Positions 35,663 through 45,066 of a stretch of 64,000 nucleotides of DNA are shown piece after piece. The stretch is taken from NCBI RefSeq assembly GCF_000969645.2, contig NZ_CP014222.1, positions 1,589,740-1,653,739 of the forward strand, written 5' to 3'. The stretch's first letter is position 1. Each line of letters opens with the position of its first letter. A program made the position numbers and the translations under genes. This DNA comes from Janthinobacterium sp. B9-8. GTDB taxonomy: Bacteria > Pseudomonadota > Gammaproteobacteria > Burkholderiales > Chitinibacteraceae. The notes beneath the pieces are model-generated. The model was not told the DNA's origin. It ran no database searches and saw only the letters and a program-made list of their open reading frames with translations.

Positions 35663-36148
35663 TTAATGCACAATCATTTTAGAGAGTTGCCATACAGATC
35701 GGGTGTAATAAACATCTTGGCGTAATTCAGCATGAGCACTGTAGGGGTAAACAATAAACAGTGGCCCCTTATTGCGAATACTCATCGGCTTATCATCTAA
35801 AAGCCTCGCAATAATCATTGAATATTTGTGGGCATCACTGACAGGCAGCTCAACCCGATACTCATCAAGCGCAATAGCAGTCACTTTTTCGCCTTTCGCA
35901 CCTGCTGCTGCCAATACATCACGTAATAAAGGCCCGGTAAATTTAACGGGTTTCTCATACCAAGGTGTTTTGCTCACAAAACTATGCTGAGGTAACTTGG
36001 CGAGCATATCCATCGTAAAGAGGGCATCTTTGCCCTTATTAGGATGGCTCACCAAGCCAGAAACAGACAGCACCACTGCACCATTAGGCACATCTAAAGC
36101 AAAACAGTGAGTACTAAGGCAAAGCGCCAACAAACAAGCCAGTTTCAT
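35663..36148 (-). CDS. Small secreted oxidoreductase-like (molybdopterin-binding-like) protein
   Basis: A 161-residue protein with a signal peptide (MKLACLLALCLSTHCFA). The body (KFTGPLLRDVLAAAGAKGEKV, ALDEYRVELPVSD, PMSIRNKGPLFIVYPY) matches small periplasmic proteins related to the sulfite-oxidase/molybdopterin-binding fold, often encoded next to sensor kinases or GGDEF proteins. The cofactor-binding Cys of true molybdoenzymes is not evident, so it is more likely a ligand-binding partner of the adjoining kinase. Confidence 0.75.
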   Translation of the reverse strand: MKLACLLALCLSTHCFALDVPNGAVVLSVSGLVSHPNKGKDALFTMDMLAKLPQHSFVSKTPWYEKPVKFTGPLLRDVLAAAGAKGEKVTAIALDEYRVELPVSDAHKYSMIIARLLDDKPMSIRNKGPLFIVYPYSAHAELRQDVYYTRSVWQLSKMIVH

Positions 36149-36286
36149 GCTGGTTTACTCCACAGTCGATTACGCAAAGAATACTATTGCCTTTACACAC
36201 TAGTATTGAATATTGCTTCTCGCTTCCTGTGCAGTACAAACCTGCCGACCACTTCACACCATATCTGCTAATCGCTTACGAAAAGC

Positions 36287-37420
36287 CTACTTAACCAAGG
36301 CACCAAGCAAAGCAATACCTTGCTCAATCTGCTCAAAAGTTGCATGGCTAAAATTCAGCCTGATGGTACTAGTTTGACGCGGCACAGGATCAAAAGCCGA
36401 GCCGGGCATAATCGCCAAGCCAGCCTCTAGTGCTTCTTGCATCAGCTGCATCACATCTTGCTCATGATTAAGTGTAAGCCAAAAAAACAAGCCGCCAGAT
36501 GGCAAGGCCCAACTGGCCTTATCACCCAAGTGCGTTAGCAAAGCCGCCTGCATCACATCTCTTTTCTCTCGATAAAGCGGCAAAATGCTCGCCACATGCT
36601 GATCTAAAGAGCCGTCTTTCAGCAGCTGCGTCACAATCGCCTGACTTAGACGATTGCTATGCAAATCTGCAGCTTGCTTTAAGCGCGTCATAGCCTGAAT
36701 CAAATCCGGATGCACAATCAGATAACCCAAACGCAAACCCGGCGCTAAGGTTTTAGAAAACGAGCCCTGATATACCCAACGTGCCTGCTTTAAGTGCGAA
36801 ACAATAGGCGCAGGCGCAGGGCCGTCAAAAGACAGATCACGGTAAGGATCGTCTTCAAACACCACCATGGATTGCCCATCAAAAGCCTGTGCCAAAGCCT
36901 TACGCCTTGCCAGGGAATAACACAAACCGGTTGGATTTTGGAAAGTGGGCACCAGATAGGCCAAGCGCGCATCGGCAGCGGCTACAGCCTCCGGCAACAA
37001 GCCCTCTTCATCTTGTTCTGCCGTTACAAAACGCGCGCCCAGCAAGCGAAACACCTGCAAAGCGGCCAAATAGGTAGGAGATTCGGTCAGCACGGGCGTG
37101 CCTTCTTCAATCATTAGCTTGCTGAGCAGATCAATTCCCTGTTGCGAACCATTCACAATCAACACCTGCTCGGCGCTACAGGCAATACCCAGCTTTCTAG
37201 CCCGTATTGCTACTTGCTCTCTGAGTGCTGGCTCGCCTTCAGTTTGCCCGTATTGCCAGATATCGTCAGCCAGTTGGCCCAACACTTCTGGCGTAGCCCT
37301 GAACAAAACCTCACTGGCGGGTAAGCCTCCAGCAAAAGAAATCACCCCCGGCTTTGATGCGGCAGCTAAAATGTCTCTGACAAGAGAAGAAGTAAGACGA
37401 TCAATACGCGCAGCAAACAT
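36287..37420 (-). CDS. PLP-dependent class I/II aminotransferase
   Basis: A 377-residue fold-type I aminotransferase of the 2-aminoadipate/MocR-like group: ISFAGGLPASEVL, NGSQQGIDLLSK, VPTFQNPTG, the PLP lysine in YQGSFSKTLAPGLRLGY, and RLNFSH near the C-terminus. There is no N-terminal GntR domain. Start at ATG 37420 (MFAARIDRL). Transcribed divergently from a MarR-type regulator, which may control it. Amino donor unknown. Confidence 0.88.
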   Translation of the reverse strand: MFAARIDRLTSSLVRDILAAASKPGVISFAGGLPASEVLFRATPEVLGQLADDIWQYGQTEGEPALREQVAIRARKLGIACSAEQVLIVNGSQQGIDLLSKLMIEEGTPVLTESPTYLAALQVFRLLGARFVTAEQDEEGLLPEAVAAADARLAYLVPTFQNPTGLCYSLARRKALAQAFDGQSMVVFEDDPYRDLSFDGPAPAPIVSHLKQARWVYQGSFSKTLAPGLRLGYLIVHPDLIQAMTRLKQAADLHSNRLSQAIVTQLLKDGSLDQHVASILPLYREKRDVMQAALLTHLGDKASWALPSGGLFFWLTLNHEQDVMQLMQEALEAGLAIMPGSAFDPVPRQTSTIRLNFSHATFEQIEQGIALLGALVK

Positions 37421-37434
37421 AGGACTCACCAGAC

Positions 37435-37453
37435 AGGTCAATAGTTATGACCT
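37435..37453. promoter_or_regulatory. Inverted repeat between aminotransferase and marR-like gene
   Basis: AGGTCA-ATAGTTA-TGACCT: perfect 6-bp half-sites with a 7-nt spacer, just upstream of the aminotransferase start and in the shared divergent gap. A candidate binding site for the neighbouring regulator. Confidence 0.5.
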
Positions 37454-37586
37454 ATTTATGCCGTATGCACAACTACCCTGTCAATACGTAGCTTGCGCAG
37501 TAGACCAGTACTTAAGCAAAAGCTTCCCAGTAAGGCAGGCCATCACAGGGCGGTTTTTGCATACGCATTTCACACGACACTGAACC

Positions 37587-38033
37587 ATGAACCCAAACCA
37601 CACACTCAACGCGGATTTAGAAAGCCTGTTCTACGGCTATCGCGCGTTTACATCGCTGCCTGATGAAATGCTCGCACCTTTGCAATTAGCACGGGTACAC
37701 CACCGTATTTTATATTTTGTGGGCCGTGACGCAGGGCTATCGGTTAATACACTACTGGCTAGACTGGGCACGTCCAAACAGGCACTCAACCGGCCGCTCA
37801 GAGAACTGCAAACAAAAGGACTGATTATTGCCAGCACCGCCCGCCATGACGGACGCGTCAAACGTCTTAGCTTAAGTGAATCAGGTCAACTTTTAGAAGA
37901 ACAACTATCCAGCAGCCAACGCCAATTGCTACAGCAAGCTTTTGCCCAAAGCCCCGAATCAGAAGCGGGCTGGCGGGCGATTATGTCTATTCTGGCGGCA
38001 AGCGACAAACACGCCATTAGGCCTCCGGCATGA
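37587..38033 (+). CDS. MarR-family transcriptional regulator
   Basis: A 148-residue winged-helix protein: LSVNTLLARLGTSKQALNRPLRELQTKGLI is the recognition-helix region and ARHDGRVKRLSLSESGQLL the wing, as in MarR. Divergent from an aminotransferase gene with an inverted repeat in between. Its stop overlaps the following glycosyltransferase start as ATGA. Confidence 0.85.
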   Translation: MNPNHTLNADLESLFYGYRAFTSLPDEMLAPLQLARVHHRILYFVGRDAGLSVNTLLARLGTSKQALNRPLRELQTKGLIIASTARHDGRVKRLSLSESGQLLEEQLSSSQRQLLQQAFAQSPESEAGWRAIMSILAASDKHAIRPPA

Positions 38034-39010
38034 AGCTCAGCATTGTTATTCCCTTTATGAATCCTGATAACCAGCATTTTTCTGAAATGCTGGCAGGCTT
38101 AGCCGTAGCCGATTACGCGCTGTTTTCTGCTGTAGAAGTGATTCTTATCAATGATGGCAGCCAGCAAAATTACCAACAGGAAATCGCCCATTTTTCTAAG
38201 GTTGCACACCCGCTTTGTATTAATGTGATTGAATTACCCTGTAATCGGGGCGTGTCTTATGCACGTAATCTGGGCATGGCCGCAGCGCAAGGCGATTATA
38301 TTGCCCTGCACGACGCTGACGATATCAGCCTGCCAGAACGATTCACCCTCTCTGCACAATTTCTAAACAAACACCCAGAAGTGATTGTGGTTGGCGGCGA
38401 TATGCTGGTATTTAATGAATACCGCAAAGAAGAATCGCTGCGCTTATTTCCAATCCATCATCATGATATTTGCGTAGACAATTTATTTTATTGCGCCATG
38501 GCCCAGCCCGCGATGATGATTAATCGTGCGCTGTGGCAGGCCAGCGGCATTCAATACACAGAAAAAATGGATATGGCGCAAGATTGGGATTTAGTGATTC
38601 GCCTCAGCCAGCACGGGCAACTGGCTAATATGGGTATCCCACTGGTGCGCTACCGCCAGCATTTAAAACAACGCAGCGCCGAAATTACTGGCGAATTTGC
38701 CAATATCCATGTGCGTGGCATTTGGGAAAAGCAGCTCAATCATTTGGGCGCAAAGATCAACCCCAAGCTCTTGCAAGTCCACGGGCATTTATCGCCTTAC
38801 TGGCTTTGGCAGCTCTCCGATATCAGCCAGGCATGGGCACTTTGCCCAGAAGACGTGAGTTATTGGGCAGAAGAGATGCTGAGCAAAAATAAAATAAGCC
38901 AATATGTAAGCGAGCCCATTCTGGCGCAGAAAATATATCGCTTACAGCGCCAATGGCAGGCCTGGAAAGCCAGTGGCAATCCAACAACACAGATTCAGTC
39001 TTTATTATAA
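38030..39010 (+). CDS. Family 2 glycosyltransferase
   Basis: A 326-residue GT-A protein: SIVIPFMNP, VILINDGSQQN, NRGVSYARNLGMAAAQGDYIALHDADD (the DxD-like metal site) and MAQDWDLVIRLSQHG. It transfers a sugar from a nucleotide donor to an unknown acceptor. Overlap with the marR-like gene is unusual and may reflect translational coupling. No other polysaccharide genes are adjacent. Confidence 0.88.
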   Translation: MKLSIVIPFMNPDNQHFSEMLAGLAVADYALFSAVEVILINDGSQQNYQQEIAHFSKVAHPLCINVIELPCNRGVSYARNLGMAAAQGDYIALHDADDISLPERFTLSAQFLNKHPEVIVVGGDMLVFNEYRKEESLRLFPIHHHDICVDNLFYCAMAQPAMMINRALWQASGIQYTEKMDMAQDWDLVIRLSQHGQLANMGIPLVRYRQHLKQRSAEITGEFANIHVRGIWEKQLNHLGAKINPKLLQVHGHLSPYWLWQLSDISQAWALCPEDVSYWAEEMLSKNKISQYVSEPILAQKIYRLQRQWQAWKASGNPTTQIQSLL

Positions 39011-39053
39011 ATACGCAGCAAATTGAGATTTAATGCATCAACAAGGAGGCATG

Positions 39054-39515
39054 ATGGAAATCCAGCAAACCGATGTTACTCCCGTTATTTTCACCAGCAA
39101 GCAGCTTTGCCTCAGAGATATCGGTGTTTTTGCCGCGGAGCAAACACCCTTGCTCTTTGCCGAGATTGCACGCCACCAGCTAGGCATTAACGGGCCATGC
39201 ATTTTTGTGTATTACCAAGTACCACAAGATGCGCAAAGCCTGTTTACACTGGATATTTGTATTCCAGTCAGCCACCCCGATGCTTATGCAGGGGATTTTG
39301 CTTGCAAAACCTTAGCGCCTATCGTTTGTGCCGTTCGCCACTATCAAGGGCCGCTCACTGATTTATTTAATGTGGGCTATGCACCTCTTATCACAGAGAT
39401 TCAACAATCCGGCCGCGCATTCAGCGGCGAAAGCCGAGAGATTTATCACCTATGGGAATCGCCGGAATCAAACAATAACCAGATTGAAATTCAATTTGGT
39501 CTGATTCCAAACTAA
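39054..39515 (+). CDS. GyrI-like effector-binding protein
   Basis: A 153-residue protein with the SOUL/GyrI-like small-molecule-binding fold seen in AraC-type effector domains (LRDIGVFAAEQTPLLFAEI, FTLDICIPVS, HYQGPLTDLFNVGYAPL, EIQFGLIPN). There is no DNA-binding domain. AAGGAGG lies just upstream; two ATGs in a row (39051, 39054) are possible, and the second has better spacing. Confidence 0.72.
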   Translation: MEIQQTDVTPVIFTSKQLCLRDIGVFAAEQTPLLFAEIARHQLGINGPCIFVYYQVPQDAQSLFTLDICIPVSHPDAYAGDFACKTLAPIVCAVRHYQGPLTDLFNVGYAPLITEIQQSGRAFSGESREIYHLWESPESNNNQIEIQFGLIPN

Positions 39516-39541
39516 ACCTTTAATCAACACGGAGCCGCGCC

Positions 39542-39892
39542 ATGCATCAGCACCATAAAATCAATTATATTGAAATGCCATCCAAAGATTTAAATAAGAG
39601 CAAAGCGTTTTTTAGCACGGTATTTGGCTGGACTTTTGTGGATTACGGCCCGGAATATTGCGCATTTTCTAATGAGGGCATCGATGGTGGCTTTTACCAA
39701 GCCGATTTAAGCATCTCAAGCCACACCGGCGCACCCTTAATTGTTTTATACAGCAGCAACCTTGAAGCCAGCCAAGCGGCTGTGCTTGCTGCAGGTGGTA
39801 CCATCCTCAATCCTATTTTTTCATTCCCCGGTGGGCGGCGCTTTCAATTTAACGACCCTAACGGCAGCGAATATGCAGTGTGGTCGGAATAG
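39542..39892 (+). CDS. VOC-family (glyoxalase/bleomycin-resistance-like) protein
   Basis: A 116-residue single-module VOC protein: INYIEMPSKDLNKSKAFFSTVFGW at the start and GGRRFQFNDPNGSEYAVWSE at the end, the usual beta-alpha-beta repeats with metal-ligand positions. Specific substrate unknown. Ends overlapping the start of the methyltransferase-like gene. Confidence 0.85.
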   Translation: MHQHHKINYIEMPSKDLNKSKAFFSTVFGWTFVDYGPEYCAFSNEGIDGGFYQADLSISSHTGAPLIVLYSSNLEASQAAVLAAGGTILNPIFSFPGGRRFQFNDPNGSEYAVWSE

Positions 39893-40494
39893 TGCCTACA
39901 CGCCCAGCGCCACCCAATACACTCGCCCCTCAGCCCCATATGCCAGAAGCAGAGAGCCAGGCACTCACTGCAGCGCTGCAAAACACTCAAAGCTATTTAG
40001 AATTTGGCATGGGGGGCAGTACGGTGCTGGCGGCGTGGCTAGGGGTGCAGCAAATTGTATCAATTGATTCAAGCAAAGAATGGATAGAGAAAGTAGCCAG
40101 CCAGATCGCCCCAATTCAATCAGCCAGCCAGATCGAGCTACTGCACGCCCCTATCGGCGAAACACTTGAATGGGGGTTTCCTAAAGACAATCAGCTACAA
40201 AGCCAATGGCCCGACTACTACAGCAAGCCGTGGCGCGTGGCGCATGATCCGGGTCTGGTGCTGATCGACGGGCGCTTTAGAGTACCGTGTTTTTTATACT
40301 CGCTCCTTCAGCTAAAGCCCGGCGCAATCATCCTGTGGGATGACTACGCAGATCGCAGCGAATACCACCACATCGAGCAACATCTGGCCCCTGCGGCCTA
40401 TTTTGGCAAGATGGCTCAGTTTTTAGTGCCTAGTCACGCAAATACAGCAAAAATACTGAATAGCCTGTTTGAAAACCTCTATGCAGTGGATTAA
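39892..40494 (+). CDS. Class I SAM-dependent methyltransferase-like protein
   Basis: About 200 residues. SYLEFGMGGSTVLAAWL is the SAM-binding motif I, IVSIDSSKEWIEKV motif II, and GLVLIDGRFR the motif containing the acidic residue. Similar proteins are often encoded near glycosyltransferases. Start uncertain: GTG 39892 overlaps the VOC stop by one base; an ATG at 39940 is also possible. Confidence 0.7.
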   Translation: MPTRPAPPNTLAPQPHMPEAESQALTAALQNTQSYLEFGMGGSTVLAAWLGVQQIVSIDSSKEWIEKVASQIAPIQSASQIELLHAPIGETLEWGFPKDNQLQSQWPDYYSKPWRVAHDPGLVLIDGRFRVPCFLYSLLQLKPGAIILWDDYADRSEYHHIEQHLAPAAYFGKMAQFLVPSHANTAKILNSLFENLYAVD

Positions 40495-40517
40495 TCATCG
40501 CCCTTAAGGAATAAAGC

Positions 40518-41519
40518 ATGGACCAGCGCCTTACCCTTTACGCGCTAGCGGCCAAATACCAGCTAGACGCAGCGGCCACTCAAAAATTACGGCAATTAGC
40601 CGAGCCTGAAGCCAGTGCCATCGCCAGCCTCCTGCCTCGTGGGATGGCCATTGCTGCAGCTGCAATGTTTGGCCTAGGGCTGATTTTTTGGATTGCCGCT
40701 AATTGGGATACGCTGGGACGGACTGGTCATTTTGTCTTACTGCAATCGCTCTGCATTTTATTGTGTGTAGCCGCTCTTGGGCTGGCAAAGGCCCGCGTCC
40801 CCTTCTGCTTATTGGCCCTACTGTCTATCGGCGGTCTATTTGCTTACTTTGGGCAAACGTATCAAACCGGCGCAGATCCTTGGCAGCTGTTTGCGGTATG
40901 GGGCATCTTGGCCCTGCCGCTTTGCTTTAGCACCCAAAGCGATGTGCTGTGGACACCTTGGGCCTTGGTGGTCAGCACCGGTATTTCTTTGTGGATACAC
41001 GCACATACCGGGCATCGCTGGCGATTTGAGCAGGAGGATACGCGGATTTTCTTACTGGGCTGGAGCAGTGCCTTACTGCTTACACTAGCGCTTAGCCCTA
41101 AGATGCCTTACTTAAACGCTTTCCGTGCTCAGCCCAATATCCATAACTTAAAAGGCAGCGGCCCTTGGGCGTTTCGCACCGCCCTCACGCTGAGCAGCGT
41201 CATGATTTGCAGCAGCGCTTTCACCGCGCTCTTAATGCACGATGCCAGCACGCTTTACTACCTTGGCTTACTCCTCTTTGCTATCGCCGCCGCAGCACTG
41301 GTGCAGCCCGCCACTTTTGATATTTATGGTCTGAGTATCATCAGCCTTTGCCTGAATATTCTGCTGGTATCCGGGCTGACAAGGCTGCTGTTCCATGACC
41401 ACAGCTACGGCAATTTCATTGGCGAAGTATTTCTGATTGGCCTTGTCGCCGCTGGCTTACTCGCCTTTACCGTCAGTCAGTTACTGCGTTTGTCCAAGCG
41501 CCAAGCAGAGGCCTTATGA
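40518..41519 (+). CDS. DUF2157 membrane protein
   Basis: A 333-residue protein with a short soluble N-terminus and about ten membrane segments; IAAAAMFGLGLIFWIAANWD is the DUF2157 signature. It overlaps the next gene (DUF4401/GDYXXLXY) by 4 nt; the two families are typically encoded together. Function unknown. Confidence 0.85.
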   Translation: MDQRLTLYALAAKYQLDAAATQKLRQLAEPEASAIASLLPRGMAIAAAAMFGLGLIFWIAANWDTLGRTGHFVLLQSLCILLCVAALGLAKARVPFCLLALLSIGGLFAYFGQTYQTGADPWQLFAVWGILALPLCFSTQSDVLWTPWALVVSTGISLWIHAHTGHRWRFEQEDTRIFLLGWSSALLLTLALSPKMPYLNAFRAQPNIHNLKGSGPWAFRTALTLSSVMICSSAFTALLMHDASTLYYLGLLLFAIAAAALVQPATFDIYGLSIISLCLNILLVSGLTRLLFHDHSYGNFIGEVFLIGLVAAGLLAFTVSQLLRLSKRQAEAL

Positions 41520-43123
41520 GCAATCACCAGCAACTCCTAGCAAAAGCCATTGCCGCTGGCCTCTTACCTAGCGATGCCCATGTTGACGCACCAGAAAGCC
41601 GCCCTTGGCCGGTGGTGCTGCTCACCGCTTTAGGCGCATGGCTCGCTGCGATTCCGCTACTCATTGTGGTTGGCCTCTTACTCGGCGACACCATTATTCA
41701 TAGCATGGCAGGGCCGTATTTAGTGGGGTTAATGGTTTTAGCCGCAGCCATTTTGCTATTACGCAGCCAAGATATTCCTTTGTTTGTAGAGCAACTCGCC
41801 ATCCCCACCTTGATCGTGGGGTCTTCGCTTTTGGCATATGGCCTGTTTGAGCATTTACCCAGCGCCTTAGCCTGCACCATGCTGGCACTACTAGCGGGCG
41901 GGCTAACTTGGGCCATTCCCAGGCCTTGGCTGCGTGTTTTATTAGGCGCAGCATCTGCCGCCCTCACCGGCAGCGCCATTTTTACCTGCATGAAAAATGG
42001 CCATAGCGCCTATGCCGAGCTATGGATTGCGCTGCACACCCTGCTCTTACTGTGGTTGCTGGCCATTGCCGTGCAACACGTGCTCCTTATCGATGGTGCA
42101 AAGGCCTTAGTCGCCGCCGCTTTTGAATCATTTTTCACTGGCTGGCTACTCGTCGTTCTGGCAGGGCTAGCTTTTAGCTCAGGAATGACTTTTCTCGTGG
42201 GGGCCAGCCTGAGTAATAGCGTTTTTTATGAAGTTATGAATGAAGTAGCGCCCCAATCGATGGCGGCCAGCAGCCTATTCGCGCTTAGCTCATCCATCCT
42301 TGCTTTGGCTGCGGGATTGTTACTTTGGCGCAACTGGCCTGCCCTGCGCCCCTATGCAGGCGCGGCACTGGTCTTAATCGCGCTGGCTTGGTTTATGCCC
42401 GCACTTGGCGCGGTATTGCTGGCCCTCTCCATCAGCCTAATCGCCGGACGCTGGCGCGTGGCAATCACAGCGGGTCTTGCCGCCGCATGGATTATTGGCG
42501 CGTTTTACTACCAGCTCAACTGGTCGCTTGCCAATAAAGCCCTACTATTTATGCTGGCGGGCAGCCTGCTCGGCGCGATTACATGGCGGGCACTGGCCCC
42601 CAAAGCATCCGTTCCACCCCCTCCAGCGCAGGCCATTACCCCTCGCCAAAAAATCGGCATTGCACTCACAGCCGCAAGCGTCTTACTGGTCGCCAATATC
42701 GGCATCTGGCAAAAAGAAGACCTGATCGCCCACGGCCAGCCACTGTATATCTCGCTCGCCCCAGTCGACCCCCGCTCCTTGATGCAGGGCGACTTTATGC
42801 AGCTTGATTTTCAAATCCCCTTTGATACTCCGTCAGTTGGCGACGTAAGTAATCAAACCCGCCCTTTTATTGTCATGAAAAGGGATAGACAAAACATCGG
42901 CAGCGCACAGCGTATCCACCATGGCGAGCCACTAGCCGCTGACGAATTCAAGGTCGAACTCAGCCCCAAAAACGGCCGCTGGGTACTCGTCAGCGACGCA
43001 TGGTTTTTTAAAGAAGGCGAAGCCAACCGCTGGGCACAAGCCCGATATGGCGAATTTAGAGTGAAGCCAGATGGGAAGGCTTTGCTGGTGGGGCTGAAGG
43101 GGGAAGGGTTAAAAGGGCTTTGA
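41516..43123 (+). CDS. DUF4401-GDYXXLXY fusion membrane protein
   Basis: A 535-residue protein. Residues 1 to about 360 are a multi-pass DUF4401 region; the C-terminal third is a periplasmic GDYXXLXY domain with the name-giving motif as GDFMQLDF. In many bacteria these are two proteins; here they are one chain. Paired with the DUF2157 gene, it forms a small membrane module of unknown role. Confidence 0.85.
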   Translation: MSNHQQLLAKAIAAGLLPSDAHVDAPESRPWPVVLLTALGAWLAAIPLLIVVGLLLGDTIIHSMAGPYLVGLMVLAAAILLLRSQDIPLFVEQLAIPTLIVGSSLLAYGLFEHLPSALACTMLALLAGGLTWAIPRPWLRVLLGAASAALTGSAIFTCMKNGHSAYAELWIALHTLLLLWLLAIAVQHVLLIDGAKALVAAAFESFFTGWLLVVLAGLAFSSGMTFLVGASLSNSVFYEVMNEVAPQSMAASSLFALSSSILALAAGLLLWRNWPALRPYAGAALVLIALAWFMPALGAVLLALSISLIAGRWRVAITAGLAAAWIIGAFYYQLNWSLANKALLFMLAGSLLGAITWRALAPKASVPPPPAQAITPRQKIGIALTAASVLLVANIGIWQKEDLIAHGQPLYISLAPVDPRSLMQGDFMQLDFQIPFDTPSVGDVSNQTRPFIVMKRDRQNIGSAQRIHHGEPLAADEFKVELSPKNGRWVLVSDAWFFKEGEANRWAQARYGEFRVKPDGKALLVGLKGEGLKGL

Positions 43124-43151
43124 ATCGTAATTAATTAAATACTTTGCAGCT

Positions 43152-43203
43152 AAACCAACACACCTCAGGCGGTAAGAAAACCGTCTACCCTTGGTTTTTT
43201 TAT
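43152..43203 (+). terminator. Possible terminator after the DUF4401 gene
   Basis: AAACCAA pairs with TTGGTTT around an inner CGGT/ACCG hairpin, followed by a run of T. The stem is interrupted, so this is tentative. Confidence 0.4.
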
Positions 43204-43303
43204 CAGTACTTTGGCATAAATTATGCCGAACTACTTAGCGACAAATAGAAATTCCACGACTAATATCACGCCCTATTCATCATCTAGCTAATTAGGAATA
43301 AAC

Positions 43304-43717
43304 ATGAGCAATGCTATTAAAAACATAGAATCCGCCATGCAATACGCCGCCTCAATACGCCCCAAAGTAGCTGGCTTTCCTTATTTAGCGGAAGTGCTTA
43401 GACAAGCGGGTGTCACGCGTAATACTTGGGCGCTCCCTGCCTGTCAAAGCATCTTTACCACCAACTTAGGCCCTGTTGTAATGCAAGGCACGCCCCTGCT
43501 TTCTGGTGCTACTGATATTCCCCCCTTTAATGAAGCCGCCTTAATTTCAGCCCTGCGGATCGATCAAGCAGGAGAAAGTACTTTTCCTGAATTTTTAAAT
43601 GCCACTTGGTTGGCAGGCGTTGTTCGCTACGATGTGGACTTATTAGCACGGACCTGCACCTATTACGGTGCGGCCGATGAAGCCTATATCGAATCTTATC
43701 CCGCCATTACCCTGTAA
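43304..43717 (+). CDS. DUF1398 protein (YbcV-like)
   Basis: A 137-residue protein resembling DUF1398: KVAGFPYLAEVLRQAGVTRNTW at the N-terminus and GVVRYDVDLLARTCTYYGAADEAYIESYP at the C-terminus. Small stand-alone protein of unknown function; the segment after residue 50 carries a longer middle than usual. Its own promoter is likely, since the upstream gap is 180 nt. Confidence 0.7.
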   Translation: MSNAIKNIESAMQYAASIRPKVAGFPYLAEVLRQAGVTRNTWALPACQSIFTTNLGPVVMQGTPLLSGATDIPPFNEAALISALRIDQAGESTFPEFLNATWLAGVVRYDVDLLARTCTYYGAADEAYIESYPAITL

Positions 43718-43806
43718 TTTTGAATATAAGCACACTCAATAAAAATAAAATCTTTGAGCGTTGTGCATTGCAGTTAATAAGATAAAACGACCTAGTTGAC
43801 CGACAA

Positions 43807-44226
43807 ATGAACTTCAGACTTGCCACTCAAGACGATATCCCCGCTCTTTCACGAATTCGCCTATCCGTCAAAGAAAATACGCTATCCGACCCTACTCTTA
43901 TCAGCACAGCCATGTATGAGCAGTTTTTACTGCATGAAGGCAAGGGATGGCTTTGTGAAATAGCAGGAAAAACCACCGGCTTTGCCATTGCGGCCTACCC
44001 AGACCATTCAATATGGGCCCTGTTTGTATTGCCTGAATATGAAGGGAGAGGAGTAGGCACGCAGCTATTAAATCTGGCAACAGATCATTTATTTACCCAA
44101 GGTGCTTCAGAAATCAAATTAAGCACTACGCCACATACCCGAGCAGATCGTTTTTATGCACAACAGGGCTGGCAACGAGGAAATGAAGGCAAAGAGGTTG
44201 CGTATTTATTAAAGCGATCGATATAA
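43807..44226 (+). CDS. GNAT-family N-acetyltransferase
   Basis: A 139-residue single GNAT domain: FRLATQDDIPALSRIRLSVKEN, LFVLPEYEGRGVGTQLL (acetyl-CoA loop with GRGVG), and RADRFYAQQGWQRG. Substrate unknown; neighbours give no pathway. Confidence 0.87.
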   Translation: MNFRLATQDDIPALSRIRLSVKENTLSDPTLISTAMYEQFLLHEGKGWLCEIAGKTTGFAIAAYPDHSIWALFVLPEYEGRGVGTQLLNLATDHLFTQGASEIKLSTTPHTRADRFYAQQGWQRGNEGKEVAYLLKRSI

Positions 44227-44254
44227 ATACGCCCAAAGAAGTAGTACAAGGCAT

Positions 44255-44863
44255 CTATGCTTTTTTACGCAGACTGCCTTGTGCTTTTTTACGAGCAATC
44301 GCATTCACCCTGCATTCCCTTTGCGAATCAGCTCGCTCACGCTTGCTCGCGCGAGGCTCTTTATATGTAATACCCAGCATGGATAAACACAACACGCCTC
44401 CCATACAAAAGACCAAAAGACTAAACAACAGCAACCCAACACTTTTAATGGCATGCAACCACCACGGGTGCTGATCAAAACGTGTGAACACCACGGATGG
44501 ATTAAATGATTGATACGCAACGCTCAACGGGCCGCCTACAGAATATGCAGCCCATTGTTCCTGTTGCTCAGCCAACGTATCAGTACTACTAGATTGGTAC
44601 TCACCCCTATAGACTTGATGTGCAACAAAATAGCGGTAGTCAATTTGAGCATGAAATAACGTTTTGCTCTTATGCTTAGATGAAATGAAATCAATTTTCT
44701 CAATAACCGCCGTTGTATGCGGCCAATACTGGCTTTGATAAGCCTGCCACTGCGAGCACCCATAAATAAATGAAAAATAAATAGCAAAGCCTCCGCCTAT
44801 AAAACTCAGAATTGACACCACAGAAACATAGAAACCCAACACTCCTTTTTTAGGTTTCCTCAT
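44255..44863 (-). CDS. DUF3592 membrane protein
   Basis: A 202-residue protein with two membrane segments (about 8-32 and 135-165) and a beta-rich middle (WPHTTAVIEKIDFISS, AQIDYRYFVAHQVYRGE, LSVAYQSFNPS) typical of DUF3592. A basic C-terminal tail is rich in Lys and Arg. Function unknown. Confidence 0.75.
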   Translation of the reverse strand: MRKPKKGVLGFYVSVVSILSFIGGGFAIYFSFIYGCSQWQAYQSQYWPHTTAVIEKIDFISSKHKSKTLFHAQIDYRYFVAHQVYRGEYQSSSTDTLAEQQEQWAAYSVGGPLSVAYQSFNPSVVFTRFDQHPWWLHAIKSVGLLLFSLLVFCMGGVLCLSMLGITYKEPRASKRERADSQRECRVNAIARKKAQGSLRKKA

Positions 44864-45066
44864 AAAATATCAACATCAAACATAAAATGACATGCCCTAT
44901 TTAATAAAATAAAAAATCAACATCAAGGCTGAGTAGGCTGAGTAGATTTATACCAGTCAAAAAGAATTTTCCAACCTTTAATTACGCCAAAGCAAGTAGA
45001 AATTTTCCATTAATCTGCAAAATTGGAGCTAATATTTCCTTTATCCCTCCCCGCAGAGATTCCTCC

